Of a DNA stretch of 11,393 nucleotides, positions 1-7,664 are shown piece after piece (the stretch's first letter is position 1; each line of letters begins with the position of its first letter). Under the pieces are notes generated by a model, which saw nothing but the letters and a program-made list of their open reading frames with translations, had not been told where the DNA came from and did not search any database. The stretch is from CAXSDR01 sp964236445 (GTDB lineage Bacteria; Actinomycetota; Actinomycetes; Motilibacterales; Motilibacteraceae). The stretch lies in contig CAXSDR010000110.1 in the NCBI GenBank assembly GCA_964236445.1, positions 1-11,393 of the forward strand. The letters run 5' to 3'. The position numbers and the translations under genes are program-made.

Positions 1-1
1 C

Positions 2-3000
2 ATCTCCGGCTACACCGACATCTACGTCTTCAAGCCGGACGGCACGGCGCTCGGCTCCAGCTCCTACGTCTCGGGCGGGTCGACGCGCACGATGTCGCTC
101 GGCGCGCTCCCGGTCAGCGGCTCCTACACCATTCAGTTCCGACCAGAGTCGCCTGTGACGGGCTCGCTCGTCGCCGCGATGTCGTTCACGGCGGCCGCAG
201 CTGGCATCACCGCGGCCGAGCCGGCCGACGCCGGACAGACGAACGCGGCACCGGCCGACGCCGCGCCTGCGAGCGCCGCCGCCGTGCTCAGCCGCTTGTC
301 TTCTGTGGCGCCCGACGCCACGTCCACGTCGTCCTGGAGCCCTGACCGCGCCAACCTCGGCGGCATCGACTGGCAGACGCGGAAGCCCCGTCCCGTCGTC
401 CAATCCAGCCTGCGCGCGCCCCTGGGCGTAACCGCGGTCACCGGCGTCGTGCTCGACACCTCGGACACGCCGTTGCCTTTCGTCAACGTGCGCATGAGCG
501 GTGCGTCTGCCTTCACCGACAGCAAGGGCCAGTTCCTGCTGCGCGGAGTGTCCGACAAGGACAAGACGCTCGTCGTCGACGGAATGACGGCCGGCAGCCG
601 CGGCAAGCGCTATGGCTTGTTCCGCATCCGGGTCACCGTGCGGGCAGGCGTGACCACCGAGCTGCCGGCGACGGTCTGGCTGCCGAGGCTCGACACGAAG
701 CACACGCAGCAGCTTGCGGTCCCGTCCACGAAGGAGACGGTCCTCACCACTCCGCTGATCCCCGGGCTGGAGGTGCACATCCCCGCCGGTTCCGTCGTGC
801 GGGACGAGAACGGCAAGGTCGTGCGCGAGCTGGGGATCACGCCGATCCCGATCGACCGCACGCCCTACCCGCTGCCACCCAACGGCATCGTGCCGGTGTT
901 CTTCACCGTCCAGCCGGGGGGCACTTATGTGTTCCCCAAGGGTGCGCAGATCGTCTACCCCAACTACACGCACCTGCCGCCTGGCACGCAGGTCGACTTC
1001 GAGAACTACGACCCCGAGGGCAAGGGGTGGTACGTCTACGGCCACGGACATGTCTCGGCCAATGCTAAGCAGGTGCAGCCCGACGCCACCACGAAGATCT
1101 GGGCCTTCGACGGGGCAATGTTCAACGCTGGGGACGTGATCCCGTGGCTGCTCAGCAAGTTCGCCGACTTCAAGAACTGGCTCTCCGGTGACCCGGTCGA
1201 CCTGTCCACCGGTCAGCTCGTCGACTCTCGCACCGACCTCGCTGTCGAGGACAGCATGCCCATCGAGCTCACTCGAACGCTCTGGCAGGGCGACACGACG
1301 TCCCGCGAGTTCGGCATCGGGCAGATCGCCGACTACGGCATGTTCCTGCGCTCGGAGAAGCAGTACGAGCAGGTCGACCTCTATGTCCCTGGTGGCGCGA
1401 AGATCCACTACGTACGCACGAGCGCGGGGACCGGTTACGTCGATGCGGTCTTCGCGGCGTCCGACACGTCTTCGGCGTACGAAGGATCGACGATCAGCTG
1501 GGATCCCAACCCAGGCTTTTCTGGATGGGATCTCAAGCTCACCGACGGCACCACTTATGTGTTCCCGATGTTCTCCCGGGTCAAGGCGATCCGTGACCGC
1601 AACGGCAACCAGCTCACCTTCACGCGCACCGGTGGCAACAACGGCGACCTGACGCAGATCACGTCTCCGCACGGGCGCTGGATCAAGCTGGGCTACGACA
1701 CCGCACATCGCGTCACGTCGGCTGTGGACAACATCGGCCGGACAGTCACCTACACCTACGACACCGCCGGGCGGCTGTCCACGGTGACGAACCCGGCCGG
1801 GAAGCTGTCGAAATACACCTATGACGCGAGCGGCAGGGTCAGCACGCTGACCGATGCGCGCAACATCGTCTACCTGACGAACGTCTATGACGGGAACGGC
1901 CGCGTGTCGCAGCAGACACTTCCGGACGGGCTGGTCTACAAGTTCGCCTACACGTTGGACACCGCGACGCCGCCGCGCGTGACCGAGACCCGCGTGACCC
2001 AGCCCAACGGCTCCGTGCGGCGCGCCGTGTTCGACGCCGCAGGCGCCGTCACGTCGGACACCGCGGCCTATGGCACCTCGCTTGCCCCACGGACGACCTA
2101 CAACCGTGGAACGAACCACCGCGTCACCAGCGTCGTCGACCCCTTCGGTCGTACGACTGCCATGTCGTACGACAGTTCGGGTCACCTCACCAGCTCCACG
2201 GTGCTCTCGGGCACGGTCGACGCCGCGACGCTGGGGACGGTGACCTACGGCGCGTACGACCTTCCAATGAGCTCCAAGGACCCCGCCGGCAAGGTGACGA
2301 ACTTCGCGTACGACTCGCACGGCAACCTGCTCTCGGTGACCGATCCGATGTCACGGGTCAGCAGGTCGACCTACAACTCGGAGGGTCAGGTCGTCACGAC
2401 CACCGACACCGCCGGAAAGGTCTCCATCTACGGCTACACCGCAGGAGATCTCACCTCCGTCACGGATCCGCTGAACCAGACGTCGAAGATGTTCGTCGAC
2501 GGAGCAGGCAGGACGGTGTCGACCACCAAGGCAGACGGCTCGTCGAGCAAGGTCGCCTACGACTCGCTCAACCGCGTCACCAACACCGTCAACGCACTCG
2601 GTGCCACGTCGTCGTTCGGCTACGACGACAACGGCAACGTGACATCGATGACCGACGCCCGCGGCAAGGTGACGAGCTGGGCGTTCGACAGCTCGGACCG
2701 CGCCAAGTCGTCCACCGACCCGCTGGGCAAGGTGACGACGTGGGCCTTCGACACTGCCGGACGCCCGACGAGCGTGACCGCACCGTCGGGCCGGACCACG
2801 AAGCTGTTGTCCTACGACGCGTTGGACCGCCCCGCCAAGGTGACCTACGGACCGTCGGCCTCTGTCGTCGAGTCCACGGTGACGCCCACCTTCGACGCCT
2901 TCGACCGCACGGCGACCGTCGCCGACACGGTGAACGGCACCACGACCTACGCCTACGACGTGCGCGACCGGATCACGTCGGTCACGACCCCGAAGGGCGC

Positions 3001-4957
3001 GACCACCTACACCTACGACGCCGACAGTCGCCCCGCCACCGTCACGACGGCGGGGCAGCCGGCGGTCACCTACACCTATGACGCCAGCGGCGTCCTGACC
3101 AAGGTCGTGCAGGGTGCCACCTCGGTCGCTGTGGGACAGGACAGCGCCGGGCGCACCGGCACGGTGACCCTGCCCGGCGGCTGGACCCAGACCTACGGCT
3201 ACGACGCGTCCTCACAGATCAGCTCGATCTCCTACGCCAATGCGGGTGTGGGCAAGGGTGCGCTGTCCTACGTCTATGACGCTGCGGGGCAACGGGCGTC
3301 GGTGGGTGGGTCGTTCGCGAACGTCACGCTGCCTGCGGCGCGCTCGGGGATGGTCTATGACGACGCGAACCGGTTGACGTCGAACGCCGGCTCGGCGTTG
3401 ACCTATGACGCTGACGGCAACCTGGTCAACGACGGCACCACCGCCTACACCTGGAACGCGCGTGGGCAGTTGACGAACACCGCCAAGACCGGACTGGCGG
3501 GCGTGTTCGGCTACACCAGCTCTGGGGAGCGCAGCGCCCGTACGGTCGGCGGCACCTCCCAGGGATTCCTGAGCGACGCGGGCAACGTGTCGACCGAGCT
3601 GACCGGCACGAACTCTGTGGACGCGACGATGCTCTCGGGCGCCACGGACCAGTGGTTCTCGAGAACGAAGGCCGGGATCACCGACACGATCCTCACCGAC
3701 GCCCTCGGCTCCCCTGTGGGGCTCGGCTCAGCGGACGGGACGTTCACCGCCCGCTACGCCTACGACCCCCACGGCGTAGCCACTGTCACCGGTGACACCC
3801 ATGGCGCGGACCTCGGGTTCACCGGACGCCAGAACGACGGCACCGGGCTGATGTACTACCGGGCCCGCTACTACAACCCCAGCCTGGGCCGGTTCATCTC
3901 CGCCGACCCCATCGGCAAGGCCGGTGGATCCAACCTCTACGCCTACGCCAACAACACGCCCACCACCAACACAGACCCCTCCGGAAACATCACACCCGCT
4001 GACTGCGCCGCCGCCGCCGCCATCGGTGGCGGCATCAGCTATCTCACCCAACGCCTGTCCGGGCGCAAGGTCCAATGGGGCACGGTCGCCCGCGACGCCG
4101 CGGTGGCGTGCGCGATGACGATGGGCGTCGGGCTGCTCGCCGAGCTCGCCGTCGGCGGAGAGGCCGCGGAAGGCGCAGCCGCTGCGTGCCGGCTCATGCC
4201 GAACAGCTTCACCGGCGACACACCCGTCCTTCTCGCTGACGGCACCACCAAGCCGATCCGCGACATCAAGGTCGGCGACCACGTCAAAGCGACCGACCCC
4301 GACACCGGGGACACCGAGTCCAAAGCAGTCGTGGAACTCATCCGACACGACGGCCCCCACACGATGGTCGACATCGGGCTCTCCGACGGCACCACCCTCA
4401 CCGCCACCGACGGCCACCCCATCTTCGACGCCACCACCCGACAGTTCGTCGAGGCCAAGGACCTCGTCACGGGGGACAAGCTCCTCACCGCCGCGGGCGA
4501 CGAGGTGGCCATCCGCACGATGCGGACGTACTCCGAGGACCTCACCGCCTACAACCTCGAGATCGACGGCATCCACACCTACTACGCCGGCGAAACGCCT
4601 GTCCTCGTGCACAACAGCTGCGGCGGAGCAGCACCTGTCGCAAGGGGCGCTGCGGGCGTTGACCAGGTGGTCGCGGACATCGAGGCCGCAGGTGGCCGGG
4701 TGATCGGCCGTGAAATCACCCTGGACGTGAACGGCGTTCGTACGCGCCCCGATCTGCTGGTGGAGCTCCCCAACGGTCAGCGGGCATTCATCGAAGTTAA
4801 AACGGGTCCGCGCGCGCGCTGGACACAAAACCAGAAAGCAGCGTTTCCTGGCGTGCGGTCGGGCAATGCCGTGCCGGCAGGATCAAATGCCCTTGATGCT
4901 GGTCTGACGCCCGGGAGCCCCCTGGGGCCGACGACGATCTGGACGATCTTCCAGTGA
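2..4957 (+). CDS. Rhs/YD-repeat polymorphic toxin with Hint domain and PD-(D/E)xK nuclease tip (5' end outside window)
   Basis: The frame is open from base 2 to the TGA at 4955-4957, so the start and any secretion signal lie upstream; the ATG at 92 is internal. Domains in order: a beta-rich segment up to about 185; an Ala-rich linker; a carboxypeptidase-regulatory-like beta domain (about 428-650); a ZU5-like domain (about 755-1060, containing IPAGSVV); a DUF6531-type Rhs entry segment (about 1187-1440, GDPVDLSTGQL); YD repeats such as TYTYDAxGR (about 1560-3780); the Rhs core with GRQNDGTGLMYYRARYYNP, ending at DPSG (3974-3985); a hydrophobic stretch (about 3995-4200); a Hint domain; and a nuclease-like tip. 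By family knowledge, the YD repeats form a shell that encloses the toxic tip until it is released into a competitor cell. The export route is not visible. The overlapping downstream gene is the expected immunity partner. The call as an Rhs toxin is very secure; the toxin activity is inferred. Confidence 0.95.
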   Translation: MSGYTDIYVFKPDGTALGSSSYVSGGSTRTMSLGALPVSGSYTIQFRPESPVTGSLVAAMSFTAAAAGITAAEPADAGQTNAAPADAAPASAAAVLSRLSSVAPDATSTSSWSPDRANLGGIDWQTRKPRPVVQSSLRAPLGVTAVTGVVLDTSDTPLPFVNVRMSGASAFTDSKGQFLLRGVSDKDKTLVVDGMTAGSRGKRYGLFRIRVTVRAGVTTELPATVWLPRLDTKHTQQLAVPSTKETVLTTPLIPGLEVHIPAGSVVRDENGKVVRELGITPIPIDRTPYPLPPNGIVPVFFTVQPGGTYVFPKGAQIVYPNYTHLPPGTQVDFENYDPEGKGWYVYGHGHVSANAKQVQPDATTKIWAFDGAMFNAGDVIPWLLSKFADFKNWLSGDPVDLSTGQLVDSRTDLAVEDSMPIELTRTLWQGDTTSREFGIGQIADYGMFLRSEKQYEQVDLYVPGGAKIHYVRTSAGTGYVDAVFAASDTSSAYEGSTISWDPNPGFSGWDLKLTDGTTYVFPMFSRVKAIRDRNGNQLTFTRTGGNNGDLTQITSPHGRWIKLGYDTAHRVTSAVDNIGRTVTYTYDTAGRLSTVTNPAGKLSKYTYDASGRVSTLTDARNIVYLTNVYDGNGRVSQQTLPDGLVYKFAYTLDTATPPRVTETRVTQPNGSVRRAVFDAAGAVTSDTAAYGTSLAPRTTYNRGTNHRVTSVVDPFGRTTAMSYDSSGHLTSSTVLSGTVDAATLGTVTYGAYDLPMSSKDPAGKVTNFAYDSHGNLLSVTDPMSRVSRSTYNSEGQVVTTTDTAGKVSIYGYTAGDLTSVTDPLNQTSKMFVDGAGRTVSTTKADGSSSKVAYDSLNRVTNTVNALGATSSFGYDDNGNVTSMTDARGKVTSWAFDSSDRAKSSTDPLGKVTTWAFDTAGRPTSVTAPSGRTTKLLSYDALDRPAKVTYGPSASVVESTVTPTFDAFDRTATVADTVNGTTTYAYDVRDRITSVTTPKGATTYTYDADSRPATVTTAGQPAVTYTYDASGVLTKVVQGATSVAVGQDSAGRTGTVTLPGGWTQTYGYDASSQISSISYANAGVGKGALSYVYDAAGQRASVGGSFANVTLPAARSGMVYDDANRLTSNAGSALTYDADGNLVNDGTTAYTWNARGQLTNTAKTGLAGVFGYTSSGERSARTVGGTSQGFLSDAGNVSTELTGTNSVDATMLSGATDQWFSRTKAGITDTILTDALGSPVGLGSADGTFTARYAYDPHGVATVTGDTHGADLGFTGRQNDGTGLMYYRARYYNPSLGRFISADPIGKAGGSNLYAYANNTPTTNTDPSGNITPADCAAAAAIGGGISYLTQRLSGRKVQWGTVARDAAVACAMTMGVGLLAELAVGGEAAEGAAAACRLMPNSFTGDTPVLLADGTTKPIRDIKVGDHVKATDPDTGDTESKAVVELIRHDGPHTMVDIGLSDGTTLTATDGHPIFDATTRQFVEAKDLVTGDKLLTAAGDEVAIRTMRTYSEDLTAYNLEIDGIHTYYAGETPVLVHNSCGGAAPVARGAAGVDQVVADIEAAGGRVIGREITLDVNGVRTRPDLLVELPNGQRAFIEVKTGPRARWTQNQKAAFPGVRSGNAVPAGSNALDAGLTPGSPLGPTTIWTIFQ
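4205..4615 (+). other. Hint (pretoxin-HINT) autoproteolytic domain within the Rhs protein
   Basis: The segment opens with NSFTGDTPVLLADGTTKPI and VGDHV, the typical N-terminal Hint block, with Ser (codon 4205-4207) where many inteins have Cys. It continues with the TxxH-type block (TATDGHPIFD) and ends with YNLEIDGIHTYYAG and VLVHN. The last Asn codon is 4613-4615, followed by Ser and Cys. In polymorphic toxins this domain is thought to cut itself after the terminal Asn and release the toxin tip. A Ser nucleophile at position 1 is compatible with an N-to-O acyl shift and occurs in this family. Cleavage here is inferred from the motifs. Confidence 0.88.
4616..4957 (+). other. C-terminal toxin tip, PD-(D/E)xK (REase-like) nuclease signature
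   Basis: The 113 residues after the Hint Asn begin with Ser-Cys-Gly-Gly and a short helical stretch. They then contain TRPDLLVE with the Asp codon at 4751, a turn (LPNGQR), and FIEVKTG with Glu at 4793 and Lys at 4799. Asp, then Glu-x-Lys about 14 residues later across a beta-hairpin, is the PD-(D/E)xK catalytic pattern. It is followed by a helix with WTQNQKAAFP, whose second Gln sits where many Tox-REase families keep a conserved polar residue. By family analogy the tip would cut DNA in a metal-dependent way. The last part (GLTPGSPLGPTTIWTIF) looks like a closing beta strand. The exact subfamily is not assigned. Confidence 0.75.
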
Positions 4958-5586
4958 CCGCGGGCGCTAAGCGCAGGCCGGACGTGAGGCGAGAAGTCCA
5001 GGCACCGCTTCAGAGCTTGGGCTTCCGAAAGCAGGCTGGCGGACAGGTATACACGTTCGAGCTGGACGCTGATGTGGTCGGTTGGCTGGGCCTGAACTCC
5101 GCGTCGGCGCAGCGTCCCCCTGGCGCCAAAGAGATCAATCCGGTAGTGGGCGTTCGTCATCACAGAGTTGAGGAGCTGGTGAACGAGCTGCGCAGCGACG
5201 ACGGCCAGCTATACGTGACTCCCACTGTCTCGACCCCCATCGGTTACATCATGCCGGAGAAGCGCTACACGTACTGGCTGCTCAATCCTGACGATGGTCT
5301 TGAGGCAGAAATCCGTAGCCTGGTTGACGCTGTGGAGACTTACGCCCTGCCCTTCTTCAACGCTCATCGAGACTTGAGCAGCATCCTGCAAGTCGCCGTG
5401 TCACACGTGGGTTCAGATCGCGAATATCGGGTTCCGGTGATTGCCTACCTCATGGGCGACGTCACGACCGCGCGCCGTGAGATCGACGCGCTCCTAGCTC
5501 TCGTGGAGGATCGCGACGACCTTCAAGCCACCGACCTGCGCCTGTTTGCCCACAAGTTCCTTGCTCGTCTCGGTCCGAATACCTGA
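4954..5586 (+). CDS. Probable immunity protein for the Rhs nuclease tip (DUF4304-like)
   Basis: The gene encodes 210 residues. Its GTG start (4954-4956) overlaps the toxin TGA as GTGA, which implies translational coupling; no strong ribosome binding site precedes it. The N-terminus (VRREVQAPLQSLGFRKQ, then VYTFELDADVVGWLGL) resembles DUF4304-type proteins, with a helix, a GF-(R/K)K turn and a beta strand, but this is a weak match by eye. The rest is mixed alpha/beta and ends in helices (TARREIDALLALVEDRDD). There is no signal peptide or membrane segment, as expected for a cytoplasmic antitoxin. Base composition is less GC-rich than the Rhs body, as is common for exchanged toxin/immunity cassettes. 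The immunity role rests on position and overlap; no binding residues can be named. Confidence 0.75.
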   Translation: MTAGAKRRPDVRREVQAPLQSLGFRKQAGGQVYTFELDADVVGWLGLNSASAQRPPGAKEINPVVGVRHHRVEELVNELRSDDGQLYVTPTVSTPIGYIMPEKRYTYWLLNPDDGLEAEIRSLVDAVETYALPFFNAHRDLSSILQVAVSHVGSDREYRVPVIAYLMGDVTTARREIDALLALVEDRDDLQATDLRLFAHKFLARLGPNT

Positions 5587-5740
5587 CCGATCACCTGGCG
5601 GACAGTGCGGGCGATTGGAGGACAGACAGGATCGTGCGTCTGGACTACCTTCCTGGCAGCGCATCGCCATGCGTAGCCGCACCATCACCATCCCCGGCGA
5701 CGAAGAGCATTGCAGGAGCCGTCTCAGCGGTTGACTGGGA

Positions 5741-6013
5741 GACCAGATGAGTCACCCGCTCACCCTGGATCGACACCCTGGGTCGCCGAGCGCCACGTCA
5801 GCGAGCGGGGCCCCGAGGAAGAAGGCGCGGCCGCCGCCCATAATCACCGGCGCGAGGTCGATGGGCCACCTCGTCGAGCAGCCCTTCCTCGAGGCACTGC
5901 CCGGCGATAGTGCCGCCGGTCACCGCGATCGCGCGGTCACCCGCGATTGCCTGTGCCTGCTCGATCGCCGCTCCGACCCCGTCGGTGACGAAGAAGAAGG
6001 GGGCGCCGGGTGT
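5741..6013 (-). pseudogene. Fragment of dihydrofolate reductase/RibD C-terminal-like gene, truncated and frameshifted
   Basis: Read on the minus strand, three consecutive frames make one homologous stretch. The first, from about 6013 to 5866, gives FFFVTDGVGAAIEQAQAIAG, GGTIAGQCLEEGLLDEVA. After one extra base near 5863-5866 comes IDLAPVIMGGGRAFFLGAPL (to about 5778). After a compensating change near 5772-5780 comes IQGERVTHL (to about 5741). These are the hallmarks of the C-terminal half of the small actinobacterial dihydrofolate-reductase-family proteins (VTDG, GGTIAxQCLxAGLLDE, PVxxGxGxxFF). The N-terminal half, including the nucleotide-binding start of the fold, is absent. The gene is therefore truncated upstream and carries at least two indels. 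It is unrelated in function to the neighbouring toxin genes and marks a decayed insertion or recombination scar. Confidence 0.75.
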
Positions 6014-6060
6014 GCGTCGACCTAATAGTCCGGCACATCGTGCGTGACGAGGGGTTGAGT

Positions 6061-6303
6061 CATAACTCAGGCAGCCTGGCTTCACAAGTCAGCAAGTCCG
6101 ACGAACTGACGACGCCGATCCTCCGGTCCCCGACAAGTACCTTCGACTGGAAACTCGGCGGGACGGTGTCACGGGGCTTCGCCGGCACGGTGAATGGCAG
6201 ACGTGTGGTCGTCTTCGTGGCCAAGGAAGGGCCGTACCAGGGGCGCGTTATTCCGGCTGTAGTTCCAGACGCAAGCCAAATGGCCCAGTGGGGCCTGCGA
6301 TGA
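6061..6303 (+). pseudogene. Orphan (displaced) polymorphic-toxin tip beginning at a Hint-like HN|S junction
   Basis: The frame is open from 6010 (GTG) to the TGA at 6301-6303. The meaningful part seems to begin at His-Asn-Ser (6061-6069), matching the end of the upstream Hint domain (VHN|S at 4610-4618). The following 78 residues include STFDWKLGGTVSRGFAG, NGRRVVVFVAKEGPYQG and VVPDASQMAQWGLR: two beta-hairpin-like strands with a basic, aromatic surface. I do not recognise the family. A small RNase-like fold of the BECR type is possible but is only a guess. The stop overlaps the next gene as ATGA, repeating the toxin/immunity layout at 4954. It lacks an Rhs body and a convincing start, so it is probably silent DNA or a donor cassette rather than an expressed protein. 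Confidence 0.6.
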
Positions 6304-6755
6304 GCCGTCTGACCGAGGCCCTTTCGTGGAGTGGCAAAGAAGTGAGTCTCATCCTCTTTGCTGTTTGGCCCAGCGATCCCGGAAACGACGTACGTATGAG
6401 TGGCCCAGGCACGCAGCCACACATGGTAAGGGCATACCAGCTCGAAGATCCCGAAAGGCGCTTGGGGTAACAGGGAGCTCTACGAGTACGACCTGATCTT
6501 CGATGGCATGCCGAAGGATCTAGATGTCATCGTCAGGTCCTGGCTTGCCGCAGTGGTCGGGCTGGGATCGGAAGGGGCATGGTTTGCGTTCGAGGGATCC
6601 TTCCACTTCGAGCACCTACTGACTGAGACGTGGCCAATCAAGTCTTCGCCGTAGCCGATAGCAGGTGCCTCGTGCTTGCGCTTGAGGACGAAGCACGGAA
6701 CGGCTCGGAATGGGTGCAAGAGCTGAACACGATACGAGAGCGACTGTTGGGATAG
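6300..6755 (+). pseudogene. Broken putative immunity gene of the orphan cassette (two compensating frameshifts)
   Basis: The ATG at 6300 overlaps the stop of the orphan tip. The first frame reads MSRLTEALSWSGKEVSLILF and on to LEDPERRLG, stopping at TAA 6468-6470. The next frame is open from 6430 and reads NRELYEYDLIFDGMPKDLDV, SEGAWFAFEGSFHFEHLLTE, stopping at TAG 6652-6654. The original frame then resumes from about 6639 with VFAVADSRCLVLALEDEARN and TIRERLLG, stopping at TAG 6753-6755. The three pieces join into one plausible protein of about 150 residues if one base was gained near 6465 and one lost near 6638. Acidic and aromatic content fits an immunity protein. The family is not recognised. 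Sequencing error is possible, but the neighbourhood is rich in broken genes. Confidence 0.6.
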
Positions 6756-7005
6756 CGCTCAAGGTCAGCCCAGCGACCAGCACTTCATCCAGATCAATGT
6801 CGAGCTCGTCAGTCCGAACGCCCTGCAACGGCGCCGCTCGATCCGGAAACGTCCGCCAGAGCCGTAAGCCCCTGTGCTGACTTCACGGTGTCGCTGGTCA
6901 TGACACCAACCGGTCGGTTGCGCTTGTAGCTCGGGGGGATCGACCACTTGAGCCAGGACGCCCGAGCACGAATCCTCAACGCAACGATTGACTAAAGTTC
7001 CGACC
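6756..7005. other. Remnant intergenic DNA with no supported gene
   Basis: About 250 bases lie between the broken immunity gene and the next intact gene. No frame is convincingly coding along the whole stretch. Short protein-like pieces appear on both strands: on the plus strand DQHFIQINVELVSPN from about 6776, and on the minus strand PLQGVRTDELDIDLDEVLVA at about 6770-6830. They overlap, so at most one can be real. This could be another eroded cassette remnant. No RNA gene, terminator or repeat is evident. The last 20-30 bases must hold the translation signals of the gene at 7006, but no clear Shine-Dalgarno sequence is seen. Confidence 0.4.
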
Positions 7006-7605
7006 ATGACTGAACGAGCGAAGCGGCAGGTGGACATCAGCGCGGCCGAGCTCATGGCGCAACTGGCAGGAGATGAACACCACATCTCCCAGAGCGCGGC
7101 TGCTCAGCTCAAGCGAGACGTTCGAACTCAGCAGTTGCACGATGCCGAGCAGCCCATCGTGCGACAACTGCGGGGGCTGGGCCTGGATATCGCCTCTGTA
7201 TGGGACCTCGTCAACACGTCCGAGCCATACCCGGAGGCCCTGCCGGTGCTGCTGCGTCACCTTGAACGCGGCGGATACCCGGACCGCGTGATGGAGAGCC
7301 TCGGCCGTGCCATGGCCGTTCGCGCGTCCTCCTTCGCTTGGGCTTCGCTGCGAGACGTTTACCTTGCGGCGCAAGGTCCGGGCGATGAAGAGGGACTAGC
7401 TGCAGCTCTGGCCGCCGCTGCCACCGCATCGCACATGGACGACCTCCTGGCACTCGTCGCCGACGAGTCGCGAGGGCAGACTCGTCTCCACTTCCTCGGC
7501 GCGATCAAGCGCGTTGGAGGTTCGCGCGGACGTGATGTGCTGGAGTCACTTCAGGGTGACCCACTCTTCGGCGCCGAAGCCGAGAATCTGCTTCGGCGTC
7601 GTTGA
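7006..7605 (+). CDS. Helical-repeat (HEAT-like) protein of unknown function, possible immunity-type protein
   Basis: The gene encodes 199 residues from the ATG at 7006, chosen over an in-frame TTG at 6988 because neither has a clear ribosome binding site and ATG is the stronger codon. The N-terminal 45 residues are polar and helical (AAELMAQLAG, AAAQLKRDVR). The remainder is a run of amphipathic helices in the HEAT/ARM style: ALPVLLRHLERGGYPDRVME, WASLRDVYLAAQ, GLAAALAAAATASHMDDLLA, LHFLGAIKRVGG and GRDVLESL. There is no signal peptide, membrane segment or catalytic motif. HEAT-like proteins of this size are common orphan immunity or scaffold proteins near Rhs loci, but no toxin tip directly precedes this one, so that role is inferred from context. 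The next gene fragment starts 60 bases downstream on the same strand. Confidence 0.7.
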   Translation: MTERAKRQVDISAAELMAQLAGDEHHISQSAAAQLKRDVRTQQLHDAEQPIVRQLRGLGLDIASVWDLVNTSEPYPEALPVLLRHLERGGYPDRVMESLGRAMAVRASSFAWASLRDVYLAAQGPGDEEGLAAALAAAATASHMDDLLALVADESRGQTRLHFLGAIKRVGGSRGRDVLESLQGDPLFGAEAENLLRRR

Positions 7606-7655
7606 TGCCGCATGCGCCGGAGCGACGCTGCCACCCCCAAAACGACTTCGCCTGT

Positions 7656-7660
7656 GGGAG
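7656..7660 (+). promoter_or_regulatory. Candidate ribosome binding site (GGGAG) for the GTG at 7665
   Basis: GGGAG lies four bases before the GTG. It decides the start of the frameshifted gene, since the competing long frame begins inside the preceding gene without such a site. The spacing is a little short. Confidence 0.4.
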
Positions 7661-7664
7661 CACT

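Noticed and set aside
2640..2770. Near-tandem repeat with two copies of GKVT(S/T)WAFD
   Set aside because: It is an ordinary pair of YD-type repeats within the Rhs shell, not a DNA repeat element.
3728..4828. Long minus-strand open frame (366 residues) opposite the Rhs core, Hint and toxin tip
   Set aside because: It is low-complexity Val/Gly/Asp-rich sequence with no motif, and it lies antisense to clearly conserved Rhs and Hint coding sequence; it is a by-product of high-GC codon use.
5494..5734. Short frames on both strands across the end of the immunity gene
   Set aside because: They overlap the immunity gene or lack a ribosome binding site and show no coding character; 5587-5740 seems to be plain intergenic DNA.
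5747..6025. Plus-strand 92-residue open frame after an ATG with GGAG nearby
   Set aside because: It is antisense to the DHFR/RibD-like remnant, whose minus-strand translation carries recognisable family motifs while the plus translation does not.
6460..6470. Possible programmed frameshift at the run of G before the TAA
   Set aside because: There is no slippery heptamer or downstream structure, and a second shift is needed near 6638, so decay or sequence error is simpler.
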